Part shown: positions 16,657 through 25,570 of the stretch, in pieces | Layout: every line of letters starts with the position of its first letter | Position numbering within the stretch: position 1 is the first letter of the stretch | Origin: Lentisalinibacter sediminis | Lineage (GTDB): Bacteria; Pseudomonadota; Gammaproteobacteria; Steroidobacterales; Woeseiaceae | NCBI RefSeq assembly: GCF_040706615.1 | Contig: NZ_JAPDRF010000005.1 | Span: 124,001 to 188,000 of the forward strand | Reading direction: 5' to 3' | DNA: 64,000 nucleotides | The notes under the pieces: model-generated | Database searches by the model: none | What the model was told of the DNA's origin: nothing | What the model saw: the letters and a program-made list of their open reading frames with translations, nothing else | Position numbers and translations under genes: made by a program

Positions 16657-17508
16657 ATGCAGCTGCCCTTCGTAAAAATGCACGGTCTCGGCAACGACTT
16701 CATGGTGGTGCGCGACCAGCCCGATGCTGCGCTGCCAGACGCCGCCGCCATCCGCCGCCTGGCCCATCGCCGGGAGGGCGTGGGCTTCGACCAGCTGCTC
16801 TGGATACAAGCGCCGCGCAGTGCCGGCACCGACGCCTGGTACCGGATATTCAACGCCGACGGCGGCGAGGTGGAGCAGTGCGGCAACGGACTGCGCTGCA
16901 TCGCCCGCCTGCTCGGCGAGGCGCCGGGCGCACCGTCGGTGCTCAGCCTGGAGTGCCGCGCCGGGGTCTCCGAGGCACGGATCGCCGGACCCGGCGTCAC
17001 CGCCGTATCCATGGGCGAGCCCCGGTTCGCGCCGGCGGATATCCCGATGGAGACAACGACAGCAAAAACGATGACGGAGGCAGCGGATGCCGGCACCTAC
17101 CGCCTGGAGGCCGGCGGCCGTACCGTGGAGGTCGCAGCGCTGTCCATGGGCAATCCCCACTGCGTGCTGTTCGTCGACGACGTCGAAGGCGCACCGGTCG
17201 CGGAACTCGGGCCCGCGCTGGAGCATCACCCCGCCTTCCCCGAGCGTTGCAACGTGGGCTTCCTGGAACCCCGCGGGCGCGACCATGCCCGGCTCAGGGT
17301 GTGGGAGCGCGGGGTCGGCGAGACCCTGGCCTGCGGCAGCGGCGCCTGCGCTGCGATGGTGGCCGGGAGACGCCGCGGCCTGTTCGGCGACGAGGTGAGC
17401 CTCGGCCTGCCCGGCGGCGATCTCGTGGTAAGCTGGCGCGGCCCCGGTGAGGCCGTCTGGCTGACCGGCCCGGCCCAGTACTCCTTTGAGGGAACCGTCG
17501 CCCTATGA
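16657..17508 (+). CDS. dapF: Diaminopimelate epimerase
   Basis: This 283-residue enzyme interconverts LL- and meso-diaminopimelate for lysine and peptidoglycan. The catalytic cysteines are Cys75 in NADGGEVEQCGNGLR and Cys226 in ETLACGSGACAA. I chose ATG 16657 because the protein then begins MQLPFVKMHGLGNDF like the family; the frame extends 40 codons upstream without similarity. Its stop overlaps the DUF484 start. Confidence 0.97.
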   Translation: MQLPFVKMHGLGNDFMVVRDQPDAALPDAAAIRRLAHRREGVGFDQLLWIQAPRSAGTDAWYRIFNADGGEVEQCGNGLRCIARLLGEAPGAPSVLSLECRAGVSEARIAGPGVTAVSMGEPRFAPADIPMETTTAKTMTEAADAGTYRLEAGGRTVEVAALSMGNPHCVLFVDDVEGAPVAELGPALEHHPAFPERCNVGFLEPRGRDHARLRVWERGVGETLACGSGACAAMVAGRRRGLFGDEVSLGLPGGDLVVSWRGPGEAVWLTGPAQYSFEGTVAL

Positions 17509-18212
17509 GCACACAGCACAAACGAGAGCCCGTGGTGGACAGTGCCAGCGAGGAGGCCGTGGAGGACTATCTCCTGCACCATCCCGAGTTCTTCGAGAAC
17601 CATCCCCGCCTGCTCGACACGCTGCGCCTGCCCCATGCTGCAGGCGGCGGCGCCGTCTCGCTGGTGGAACGCCAGGTGGCGACGCTCCGGCAGAAGAACC
17701 TCAAGCTCGAGCGCAAGCTGCGGGAGCTCCTGCAGGTGGCGCGCGCCAACGACCGACTGGCGGCCCGCATCCACACACTGGCGCTGGCTCTCATGGCGGC
17801 GGACAGCCGGGAGGAGACCCTGGCCTGCATCGCGCGTGAACTGCGCACGGGCTTCGGGGCCGACCACGCCGTGATGGTGCTGTTTGGCGACGCGGCGGAC
17901 TACGCCGGGGTCGGCGAACGGCGTTTCCTGCACGTCATCGGCCGGGACGACCCGCGGCTCGGCCCCTTCGAGACCTTCCTGTCGGCCGCCCGTGCCCGCT
18001 GTGGCCGGGTGCGCGACAGCCAGCGTGAATTCCTGTTCGGCGCCTCCGCCGACGAGGTGGGCAGCATGGCGCTGCTGCCCCTCGGCGAGGGGGCCGCGCT
18101 CGGCTTCATCGGCATCGGCAGCGTCGATGCCGATCATTTCCACCCGGCCATGAGCATCGACTTCCTCACCCGCATCGGCGAGCTCGTGGCCGCGGCCGTG
18201 AGGCGTTACTGA
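17505..18212 (+). CDS. DUF484 family protein (GAF-like)
   Basis: This 235-residue cytoplasmic protein is of the DUF484 family, a GAF-like fold preceded by a coiled coil (LVERQVATLRQKNLKLERKL). Conserved segments are VEDYLLHHPEFFENHPRLLD at the N-terminus and SMALLPLGEGAALGFIGIGS in the GAF part. The order dapF-DUF484-xerC is conserved in many gammaproteobacteria; function is unproven. Confidence 0.92.
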   Translation: MSTQHKREPVVDSASEEAVEDYLLHHPEFFENHPRLLDTLRLPHAAGGGAVSLVERQVATLRQKNLKLERKLRELLQVARANDRLAARIHTLALALMAADSREETLACIARELRTGFGADHAVMVLFGDAADYAGVGERRFLHVIGRDDPRLGPFETFLSAARARCGRVRDSQREFLFGASADEVGSMALLPLGEGAALGFIGIGSVDADHFHPAMSIDFLTRIGELVAAAVRRY

Positions 18213-18224
18213 CCGGTCGGCCCC

Positions 18225-19130
18225 TTGTCGCCGGAAGAACGCCAGCGCACCGACGCCTTCCTCGAGCACCTCGCCTTCGAGAAGCGCTGCTCCGCGCATA
18301 CGGTAGCCAACTACCGTCGGGACCTGGCGGCCCTGGTCGACTATTGCGAGCGCGCCGGCCACGACGGCTGGCGCGACCTCACGACCCACGATATCCGGGC
18401 GTTCGCCGCCGCCTGCCACCGTCGCGGACTCTCGCCCCGCTCCATCCAGCGGCGGCTGTCCGCCGTGCGCAGCTTCTTCCGCTACCTGATCCGGGAGAAG
18501 GTGCTGAAGCGCAACCCGGCCGCCGACGTCAGCGCGCCCAAGGCGGGCAAGCGCCTGCCGGGCACGCTGGATGCCGACCAGATGGCGCGGCTGCTGGAGT
18601 TCCCCGGCGACGACCCGCTCACCGTGCGGGACCGGGCCATGCTCGAGCTCCTGTATTCGTCGGGGCTGCGGCTGGCGGAACTCGTGGCCCTGGACCTGCA
18701 TGACGTGGACCCGTCGGATGCCACGGTCACGGTGACCGGCAAGGGCGCCAAGACCCGTATCGTGCCGGTGGGCCGCCGCGCGCTCGAGGCGCTCGCGGAA
18801 TGGCAGCGGACCCGGGTGCGGATGGCCGGCCACGAGGAGCGCGCGCTGTTCGTCAGCCGCCGCGGCACGAGGCTCGCACCCCGCTCCGTGCAGGAACGCA
18901 TCGTCCACTGGGCGAAGCGCCAGGGCATGGACCGGAGCGTCTATCCCCACCTGTTCCGCCATTCGTTCGCCTCTCATCTGCTGGAGTCGAGCGGCGACCT
19001 GCGCGCGGTGCAGGAACTGCTGGGCCACGCGGACGTGTCCACGACGCAGATCTATACCCACCTTGATTTCCAGCACCTGGCCCAGATATACGACCGGACC
19101 CATCCCAGGGCGCGCAACAAAAGCAAATAG
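18225..19130 (+). CDS. xerC: Tyrosine recombinase XerC
   Basis: This 301-residue site-specific recombinase acts with XerD at dif to resolve chromosome dimers. The catalytic set is complete: Arg149, Lys173, His242 and Arg245 (HLFRHSFASHLL), His268 (LLGHAD) and Tyr277. The N-terminal SAM-like core-binding domain covers about 1-90. Translation starts at TTG 18225; there is no ATG in a suitable place and the ribosome binding site is weak. XerC rather than XerD is inferred from its place after dapF and DUF484. Confidence 0.95.
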   Translation: MSPEERQRTDAFLEHLAFEKRCSAHTVANYRRDLAALVDYCERAGHDGWRDLTTHDIRAFAAACHRRGLSPRSIQRRLSAVRSFFRYLIREKVLKRNPAADVSAPKAGKRLPGTLDADQMARLLEFPGDDPLTVRDRAMLELLYSSGLRLAELVALDLHDVDPSDATVTVTGKGAKTRIVPVGRRALEALAEWQRTRVRMAGHEERALFVSRRGTRLAPRSVQERIVHWAKRQGMDRSVYPHLFRHSFASHLLESSGDLRAVQELLGHADVSTTQIYTHLDFQHLAQIYDRTHPRARNKSK

Positions 19131-19159
19131 CCGGCGTCCGCAACAGCGAAGGCAGATCC

Positions 19160-19717
19160 ATGGAGCAGTACAGAGGCACAACCATCGTCTCGGTGAGACG
19201 CGGTGGCCGCGTGGCCATCGGCGGCGACGGCCAGGTGAGCATGGGCGACACCGTCATGAAGGGTAACGCCCGCAAGGTGCGCGCCCTCGCCGACGGCAGC
19301 GTGATCGCCGGCTTCGCGGGCGGCACGGCGGACGCCTTCACCCTGTTCGAGTATTTCGAGCGCAAGCTGCAGCAATACGGCAACCTGACCCGGGCCGCCA
19401 TCGAGCTGGCCAAGGACTGGCGCACCGACCGGATGCTGCGCCGGCTGGAAGCGCTGCTGTGCGTAGCCGATCGGGAAACCTCGCTGATCATTTCGGGCAA
19501 CGGCGATGTGATCGAACCCGAGTTCGACCTGATGGCGATCGGCTCCGGCGGGCCCTACGCCCAGTCGGCCGCCCGCGCGCTGCTGGAGAACACGGACCTG
19601 GGCGCCCGGGAGATCGTGCAGAAATCGCTCGAGATCGCCGGCGACGTCTGCGTCTACACCAACCGTTTCATCACCATCGAGGAACTTCCCGGCGATACGG
19701 AAGCCGGGACCGAATGA
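19160..19717 (+). CDS. hslV: HslV peptidase subunit of the HslUV protease
   Basis: This 185-residue proteasome-like threonine peptidase is predicted to form a double hexamer capped by HslU. The propeptide MEQYRG is expected to be removed to expose Thr7 of TTIVSVRRGG. GGDGQVSMG and GSGGPYAQSAARAL are family signatures. hslU follows after one base. No heat-shock (sigma-32) promoter was found in the 29 bases before it; it may be read from the xerC side. Confidence 0.97.
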   Translation: MEQYRGTTIVSVRRGGRVAIGGDGQVSMGDTVMKGNARKVRALADGSVIAGFAGGTADAFTLFEYFERKLQQYGNLTRAAIELAKDWRTDRMLRRLEALLCVADRETSLIISGNGDVIEPEFDLMAIGSGGPYAQSAARALLENTDLGAREIVQKSLEIAGDVCVYTNRFITIEELPGDTEAGTE

Positions 19718-19718
19718 C

Positions 19719-21056
19719 ATGTCTATGACCCCCAGGGAGATCGTCCAGGAGCTGGACAAGCACATCGTCGGCCAGGACAACGCCAAGCGGGCCGTGGCCA
19801 TCGCACTCAGGAACCGCTGGCGGCGGGTACAGGTGGCCGAGCCGCTCAGGAGCGAGATCACGCCGAAGAATATCCTCATGATCGGCGCCACCGGCGTCGG
19901 CAAGACCGAGATCGCCCGCCGCCTGGCGCGCCTCGCCCGCGCGCCGTTCATCAAAGTGGAGGCCACCAAGTTCACGGAGGTGGGCTACGTGGGCCGGGAA
20001 GTGGACTCCATCGTGCGCGATCTCATGGACGTCTCCATCAAGATGACGCGGGAGGCCGAGATGGCCAAGGTGCGCCACCGGGCCGAGGACGCCGCCGAGG
20101 AGCGCGTGCTCGACGCCCTGCTGCCGCCGGCCCGCCGCGGCGTGGGGTTCGCCGCCGAGGAGCAGCCGCCGCAGGAATCCAGCGAGACCCGGCAGAAATT
20201 CCGCAAGAAACTGCGCGAGGGCGACCTGGACGAGCGCGAGATCGAGGTGGAGACCCAGGCCATGCCGGCGGGCGTCGAGATCATGGCGCCGCCGGGTATG
20301 GAGGAGATGACCAGCCAGCTGCAGAGCATGTTCCAGAATCTGGGCCAGGGCCGGCGCACGACCCGCAAGCTGAAGGTCCGCGAGGCGCTGAAGATCCTCA
20401 CCGAGGAGGAGGCGGCGCGGCTGCTGGACGACGAGGAGGTGAAGGCCCGGGCGCTCGAGGCCGTGGAGCAGCACGGCATCGTCTTTATCGACGAGCTGGA
20501 CAAGGTGGCCAAGCGCTCCGAGAGCATGGGCGCGGACGTGTCCCGGGAAGGCGTGCAGCGCGACCTGCTGCCGCTGGTGGAGGGCTGCACGGTCAACACC
20601 AAATACGGCATGGTGCGCACCGATCACATCCTGTTCATCGCCTCCGGCGCCTTCCACGTCGCGAAACCCTCCGACCTGATCCCCGAACTGCAGGGCCGCT
20701 TCCCCATTCGGGTGGAACTCGACTCCCTGAAGGCGCCCGACTTCGTGCGCATACTCACCGAGCCGGACGCCTCGCTCACCCGCCAGTACCGCGCGCTGCT
20801 CGACACCGAGGGTGTGGAACTGGAGTTCACCGACGACGGTGTGGAGCGCATCGCCGACGTGGCCTTCCGCGTCAACGAGAACACGGAGAACATCGGCGCG
20901 CGCCGGCTGCACACGGTGATGGAGCGGCTGCTCGAGGTCATCTCCTACGAGGCGGCGGACAGGAGCGGCCACACGCTCTCGGTCACGGCAGAGTACGTGG
21001 ACGAGCATCTCGGCGAACTGGTCCAGGACGAGGACCTCAGTCGCTACATTCTCTGA
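19719..21056 (+). CDS. hslU: HslU ATPase subunit of the HslUV protease
   Basis: This 445-residue AAA+ unfoldase feeds substrates to HslV. Walker A is GATGVGKT (56-63), Walker B is IVFIDELDK, and the family-specific I domain lies between them. GYVGREVDSIVRDL carries the conserved pore motif GYVG. The C-terminus ends SRYIL, matching the HslU tail that docks into HslV. Start is ATG 19719. Confidence 0.97.
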   Translation: MSMTPREIVQELDKHIVGQDNAKRAVAIALRNRWRRVQVAEPLRSEITPKNILMIGATGVGKTEIARRLARLARAPFIKVEATKFTEVGYVGREVDSIVRDLMDVSIKMTREAEMAKVRHRAEDAAEERVLDALLPPARRGVGFAAEEQPPQESSETRQKFRKKLREGDLDEREIEVETQAMPAGVEIMAPPGMEEMTSQLQSMFQNLGQGRRTTRKLKVREALKILTEEEAARLLDDEEVKARALEAVEQHGIVFIDELDKVAKRSESMGADVSREGVQRDLLPLVEGCTVNTKYGMVRTDHILFIASGAFHVAKPSDLIPELQGRFPIRVELDSLKAPDFVRILTEPDASLTRQYRALLDTEGVELEFTDDGVERIADVAFRVNENTENIGARRLHTVMERLLEVISYEAADRSGHTLSVTAEYVDEHLGELVQDEDLSRYIL

Positions 21057-21068
21057 GAGGTCAGCCCC

Positions 21069-21431
21069 ATGGAAGACGCACCCACCGAGCTACGTCTGCG
21101 CCGGCAATCCCGACTGCTGACGGTCAGCTTCGCCGACGGCGCGAGTTTCGACCTGCCGTTCGAGTACCTGCGCGTGTACTCGCCGTCGGCGGAGGTGCGC
21201 GGCCACGGCCCGGGCCAGGAAACGTTGCAGACGGGCAAGGAGAACGTTCAGGTCACCACCGTTGAGCCCGTCGGCCACTACGCAGTTCGACTCGTCTTCG
21301 ACGACGGTCACGATACCGGCCTGTACCGCTGGGGTTACCTGCGGGAACTGGGCGAGAAACGGGACGAACGCTGGCAGGACTACCTCGACCGGCTCAAGGC
21401 CGCGGGGTATGCTCGCAATCCCGCTGAGTGA
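21069..21431 (+). CDS. DUF971 family protein
   Basis: This is a 120-residue single-domain DUF971 protein, related to the N-terminal domain of gamma-butyrobetaine hydroxylase. It shows TELRLRRQSRLLTVSF, LPFEYLRVYSPSAEV and LVFDDGHDTGLYRWGYL. Its neighbours are hslU and ubiE, an association seen in other gammaproteobacteria. The function of stand-alone members is unknown; links to Fe-S proteins have been suggested. Confidence 0.88.
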   Translation: MEDAPTELRLRRQSRLLTVSFADGASFDLPFEYLRVYSPSAEVRGHGPGQETLQTGKENVQVTTVEPVGHYAVRLVFDDGHDTGLYRWGYLRELGEKRDERWQDYLDRLKAAGYARNPAE

Positions 21432-21446
21432 CCGTCCGACCCCGCC

Positions 21447-22205
21447 ATGAGCAAAGAGAAGACCAGCGACAGCGAGACCCATTTCGGCTACCGCCGGGTG
21501 GCGTCCGATCAGAAGGCCGACCTCGTCCGCGGCGTCTTCGATTCCGTGGCCGAACGCTACGACCTCATGAACGACCTCATGTCCGGCGGCATCCATCGGC
21601 TGTGGAAGCGGCGGACCGTGAGCGAGGCCGCCGCCCGTCCCGGCCAGCGCGCCCTGGACCTGGCCGGCGGCACCGGCGATCTGGCGATGAGCTTCGCCCG
21701 GCAGGTGGGAGAGACGGGCCACGTGGTGCTGGCGGACATCAATGCGGCGATGCTGCGCCAGGGACGCCGGCGCATGCTCGACGCCGGCATCATCGGCAAC
21801 GTGAGCATGGCCCAGGTGGACGCGGAGAACCTGCCGTTTGCCGACGCCAGCTTCGACCTGGTCACCATCGCCTTCGGGCTGCGCAACGTCACCCACAAGG
21901 AGGCGGCGCTGGCCTCCATGTACCGCGTGCTCAAGCCCGGCGGCAAGATGCTGATCCTGGAGTTCTCCCGCCCCGCCGAGGCCCTGCAGCCGCTCTACGA
22001 CCTGTACTCCTTCCGTGTGCTGCCGCTGCTCGGCCGCATGGTGGCGGGCGACGCGGACAGCTACCAGTACCTGGCGGAGTCCATCCGCATGCATCCCGAC
22101 CAGGACACGCTGCTCGGCATGATGGGCGACGCCGGCTTCGAGCGCTGCCGCTACGTCAATCTCACCGGGGGCGTCGCCGCCCTGCACATCGGTTACCACC
22201 TCTGA
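21447..22205 (+). CDS. ubiE: Ubiquinone/menaquinone C-methyltransferase UbiE
   Basis: This 252-residue SAM-dependent methyltransferase adds the C2 methyl in ubiquinone synthesis and also methylates demethylmenaquinone. It contains the SAM motif ALDLAGGTGDLA, the UbiE signature YDLMNDLMSGGIHRLWK and a C-terminus ending AALHIGYHL. It is first of the ubiE-ubiJ-ubiB set. Confidence 0.97.
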   Translation: MSKEKTSDSETHFGYRRVASDQKADLVRGVFDSVAERYDLMNDLMSGGIHRLWKRRTVSEAAARPGQRALDLAGGTGDLAMSFARQVGETGHVVLADINAAMLRQGRRRMLDAGIIGNVSMAQVDAENLPFADASFDLVTIAFGLRNVTHKEAALASMYRVLKPGGKMLILEFSRPAEALQPLYDLYSFRVLPLLGRMVAGDADSYQYLAESIRMHPDQDTLLGMMGDAGFERCRYVNLTGGVAALHIGYHL

Positions 22206-22217
22206 GGCCCATACTCC

Positions 22218-22829
22218 GTGGATCCCCTGGAAACCCTGTTCCGGCCGGCGCTCACTCTGGTGAACGCCCAGATCGCGCAGAGCACGCCGGCACGGGACCT
22301 GTGCGACGAACTCGACGGCCGCGTCATTGCGGTACGGGTCCGGGATTCGTTCCTGTCTCTCTATGTCCGGGTCACCGCCGCCGGGCTGGAGCTGCACACC
22401 GACTACGTGGATGACCCGGACACGGTGATCACCGGCTCGCTGCTGGCTCTGCCCCGGCTGCTCACCGGCGGCGCGGCCGAGGCGATCCGCAGCGGCAGCA
22501 TCGAGATCGACGGCGACACCGAGACGGCGACCCGCTTCCGCGAGTTGCTGCGCTTCGCGCAGCCGGATGTGGAGGAACGGCTCTCGGGCGTGCTCGGCGA
22601 CGCCGGCGCGCGCCAGGCCGGTGAGCTGGTGCGCAGCATCGGGCTGTGGGGACGGCAGGTGGCCGACACCCTGACCCGCAACGTCTCGGAGTACGTGACC
22701 GAGGAGCGGGGCGACCTGCCCTCCCGGGGCGAGGTCGAGGCCTTCTACGCCGAGGTGGACCGGTTGCGCGACGACGTGGCACGGCTCGAGGCACGCAGCC
22801 GGGCGCTTTCCGCAGACAATCGCTCATGA
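22218..22829 (+). CDS. ubiJ: Ubiquinone biosynthesis accessory factor UbiJ
   Basis: This is a 203-residue protein with an N-terminal SCP2-like lipid-binding domain (about 1-110; DDPDTVITGSLLALPRLLTG) and a C-terminal helix expected to pair with UbiK. It organises the Ubi hydroxylase/methylase complex. Start is GTG 22218. The stop overlaps the ubiB start (ATGA). Confidence 0.93.
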   Translation: MDPLETLFRPALTLVNAQIAQSTPARDLCDELDGRVIAVRVRDSFLSLYVRVTAAGLELHTDYVDDPDTVITGSLLALPRLLTGGAAEAIRSGSIEIDGDTETATRFRELLRFAQPDVEERLSGVLGDAGARQAGELVRSIGLWGRQVADTLTRNVSEYVTEERGDLPSRGEVEAFYAEVDRLRDDVARLEARSRALSADNRS

Positions 22830-24463
22830 TGCGCCCGCGTCTGCTGCTCCGCCTCATCGCCATCCAGCGGGTGCTGGTGCGCTACGGCCTGGACGAGCTG
22901 ATCGTCGCCACCCATCTGCTGCGTCCCATGCGTTTCGTGTTCCGGCTGCTGCCGGGCCGGGCGGTCGTGGACGAGCCCCTGGGCGTGCGCATCCGCCTGG
23001 CGCTGCAGGAGCTGGGCCCCATCTTCGTGAAGTTCGGACAGGCCATCTCCACCCGGCGGGACCTGCTGCCAGTTGAGGTGGCCGACGAACTGGCCAAGCT
23101 GCAGGACCAGGTGCCCCCCTTCTCCTCCGAGCTCGCGCTGGAGATTGTCGAGAAGGCCTATGGCAAGCCCGTCACGGAGGTCTTCGGCAGCTTCGAGGAA
23201 CAGGCGCTCGCGGCCGCCTCCATCGCCCAGGTGCACGCCGCCACGCTGAAGGACGGCACCGAAGTGGTGGTGAAGATGCTGCGCCCGGACATGCGCGAGG
23301 TGATCGAGCGCGACCTGGAGGTGATGTACTTCATGGCCGGGCTCGCACACCGCTACTGGCGGGAGGCGCGGCGCCTGCGCCCGGTGGAGGTGGTGCGCGA
23401 ATACGAGAAGACCATCATCGACGAGCTGGACCTCATGCGCGAGGCCGCGAACGCGGCCCAGCTGAAGCGCAACTTCGCCGGCTCGGATCTGCTGCACGTA
23501 CCGGAGTTCTACTTCGACTACTGCCACGTCAACGTCATCGTGATGGAGCGCATCTACGGCATCCCCATCAGCAACATGCGGGCGCTAAAGGAAGCCGGGG
23601 CGGACATCAAGCGGCTCGCCGAGAAGGGCGTGGAGATCTTCTTCACCCAGGTGTTCCGGCACAACTTCTTCCACGCGGACATGCACCCGGGCAACATCTT
23701 CATCCAGGTGCACGACCCGAAAGACCCGAAGTACGCCGCCGTCGACTTCGGCATCGTGGGCACCCTGAACCCGGTGGACCAGCGCTACCTCGCCGAGAAC
23801 TTCCTTGCCTTCTTCGAGCAGGATTATCACAAGGTGGCGAGGCTGCACATCGACTCGGGCTGGGTGCCGCCGGACACCCGCGTGGACGAACTGGAGTCGG
23901 CGGTGCGCACCGTGTGCGAGCCGATCTTCAGCAAGCCGCTGGACGAGATCTCCTTCGCTCAGGTGCTCATGCGGCTGTTCGAGACGGCGCGCCGCTTCGA
24001 CATGCAGGTGCAGCCGCAGCTGATCCTGCTGCAGAAGACGCTGCTGAACATCGAGGGGCTGGGGCGCGAGCTCTACCCGCAGCTCGACCTGTGGGAGACC
24101 GCCTATCCGATCATGCGCCAGTGGATGACCGACCGGCTGGGCGGCCGTGCGATGCTGGACGACATACGCGACCACCTGCCGGAGCTGCGCGAGACGCTGC
24201 GTGAGCTGCCCCACTGGCTCAGGACCATCGCCGAGCAGTCGGCCTCCGGCGACCTGCGGGTGCGCTTCGACGCGCCGGAACTGCGCGAGCTACGTGATTC
24301 GATGGCGCGCCAGCAACGACAGCGCTTCGCGCTCGCCGTGGCCGCGGCCGCATTCATCGGCGGCATCGTGCTGCTGACGACGGGGCAGCCAGCCTGGCTC
24401 GGCTGGGGCGCCTTCGGCGCGGCGGCGCTGGCCGGCCTGGCCGGGCGGCCCGGCGCGGGCTAG
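22826..24463 (+). CDS. ubiB: UbiB atypical kinase-like protein
   Basis: This is a 545-residue membrane-anchored member of the ABC1/ADCK/UbiB family needed for ubiquinone synthesis. The KxGQ motif is at 69-72 (KFGQAISTR), AAASIAQVHAA replaces the usual P-loop, and the DFG triad lies in AVDFGIVG. Two C-terminal membrane helices cover about 500-540. The start is ATGATG overlapping the ubiJ stop; upstream frame sequence belongs to ubiJ. Confidence 0.97.
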   Translation: MMRPRLLLRLIAIQRVLVRYGLDELIVATHLLRPMRFVFRLLPGRAVVDEPLGVRIRLALQELGPIFVKFGQAISTRRDLLPVEVADELAKLQDQVPPFSSELALEIVEKAYGKPVTEVFGSFEEQALAAASIAQVHAATLKDGTEVVVKMLRPDMREVIERDLEVMYFMAGLAHRYWREARRLRPVEVVREYEKTIIDELDLMREAANAAQLKRNFAGSDLLHVPEFYFDYCHVNVIVMERIYGIPISNMRALKEAGADIKRLAEKGVEIFFTQVFRHNFFHADMHPGNIFIQVHDPKDPKYAAVDFGIVGTLNPVDQRYLAENFLAFFEQDYHKVARLHIDSGWVPPDTRVDELESAVRTVCEPIFSKPLDEISFAQVLMRLFETARRFDMQVQPQLILLQKTLLNIEGLGRELYPQLDLWETAYPIMRQWMTDRLGGRAMLDDIRDHLPELRETLRELPHWLRTIAEQSASGDLRVRFDAPELRELRDSMARQQRQRFALAVAAAAFIGGIVLLTTGQPAWLGWGAFGAAALAGLAGRPGAG

Positions 24464-24497
24464 GGCGCGGGCCAGGACGCTTCCGCCGCGAGCGGGC

Positions 24498-25121
24498 TCA
24501 GTACGCGCTGGCGGCGCGGGCCTCGTAGTCCTCGAGGCGGGAGCGCGCCACGGCCGCGTCCCGATGCAGCGCCGCGATCTCGGACTCCAGCTCGCCCTCG
24601 CGCCGGGATATCTCCTTGGTCTCCATCAGCAGGCGCACCCGTTCCTCGGCCGTGGCCTCGCCGGCGATCAGGCGGGCCGAGTTCGCCGCCATGTCGGCCC
24701 GGACCCTCTCCAGCTCGTTCGCCCGGGCATCGATGCGGTTCTCGATCCGGGATACCTCCGAGCGCAGCTCATAGAGTTCGCGTCCCTCGACGTAGCCGGC
24801 CATGAAGTCGGGCTCGAGATCGGCCGGGCAGGCCCCGCCGTAACCGCCGCCGGAGGCACCCACCCGGTAGCCGACGCCGGGCCGGCAGTATTCGACCAGG
24901 CCCGCCTGCCGGCCGCGTTCGTAGTCGTGGAAGTCCGGTGTGATGCCGGCGCTGGCGCAGGCCTTGCGGTGACGGCCGATGGTGTCGGCCGAGGCACCCC
25001 GGGCACCGTCCTCGTAGCCGATGGCCTCCCAGTCGGCGATGAGGCACTCCTCGGCGCTCATGCTCGCGCAGCCGGCGAGCGCCAGAGCGGCCGCCGCCGT
25101 GATCAGCCGTTTCAGTCCCAT
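24498..25121 (-). CDS. DUF2799 lipoprotein
   Basis: This is a 207-residue predicted lipoprotein. The signal MGLKRLITAAAALALAGC ends in a lipobox, so Cys18 would be lipidated. The mature part begins with MSAEECLIADWEAIGYEDG and other DUF2799 features (four further Cys, a YERGRQAGL motif) and ends in a long helical, probably coiled-coil segment (about 120-205). A GTG at 25196 would add a basic extension unlike a signal peptide. Envelope role unknown. It follows the trp operon but 115 bases separate them. Confidence 0.82.
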   Translation of the reverse strand: MGLKRLITAAAALALAGCASMSAEECLIADWEAIGYEDGARGASADTIGRHRKACASAGITPDFHDYERGRQAGLVEYCRPGVGYRVGASGGGYGGACPADLEPDFMAGYVEGRELYELRSEVSRIENRIDARANELERVRADMAANSARLIAGEATAEERVRLLMETKEISRREGELESEIAALHRDAAVARSRLEDYEARAASAY

Positions 25122-25236
25122 GATGCGTCCCTTCCCCGGTGGCAGGAAGGGTGACCGTACCGCCGCGGGCGGGGCCGGCGCCCGGACCCGGTTCACAGAA
25201 CGGGGTGGCCGCCGAAGTCACTGTTTTACATAAGAT

Positions 25237-25566
25237 TCAGGGCTCGGTCGTGTCCCGATCCTGGGGCCGGCCGCAGTTCCAGCAGACGGCGAACTGGTGC
25301 TCGTTCTCCTCGCCGCAGCGCCGGCAGCGCCAGGCAGGCCCGTCGTCCGCCTCGGCCCGGCGGGCCTCGCGGATGATCTCATCGGCTCGTGCGGCCTCGA
25401 AGTCGTTGCGCACCCAGAGTTCCGGCCAGATCTCGGCATAGGGGATCTCGCCCATGATCGAGCCCATGTTCTCGTTCTTCAGGAAGCAGTCGATGCCCTC
25501 GCCCTCGAGGAGGTTTCGGTAATGGGCGACGGTCACCAGGGATTCGGCCGCGAAGACCTTTTTCAC
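25237..25566 (-). CDS. DUF2007 protein with zinc ribbon
   Basis: This is a 109-residue protein. An N-terminal DUF2007 domain (about 1-70; LVTVAHYRNLLEGEGIDCFL), related in fold to PII-like regulators, is followed by a zinc ribbon (WRCRRCGEEN then FAVCWNCGRPQ, four Cys). It starts four bases after trpA and is probably the last gene of the trp operon. Function unknown; the fused ribbon suggests nucleic acid or protein binding. Confidence 0.83.
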   Translation of the reverse strand: MKKVFAAESLVTVAHYRNLLEGEGIDCFLKNENMGSIMGEIPYAEIWPELWVRNDFEAARADEIIREARRAEADDGPAWRCRRCGEENEHQFAVCWNCGRPQDRDTTEP

Positions 25567-25570
25567 CGGC

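Noticed and set aside
19131..19159. Sigma-32 heat-shock promoter for hslVU
   Set aside because: No CTTGAA or CCCCAT-like boxes occur in the short gap before hslV.
17226..19181. 651-codon minus-strand frame across dapF, DUF484 and xerC
   Set aside because: All three plus-strand genes carry intact family motifs; the antisense frame has none.
24464..24497. Missing gene between ubiB and the DUF2799 gene
   Set aside because: Only about 34 bases separate two convergent genes; nothing fits.
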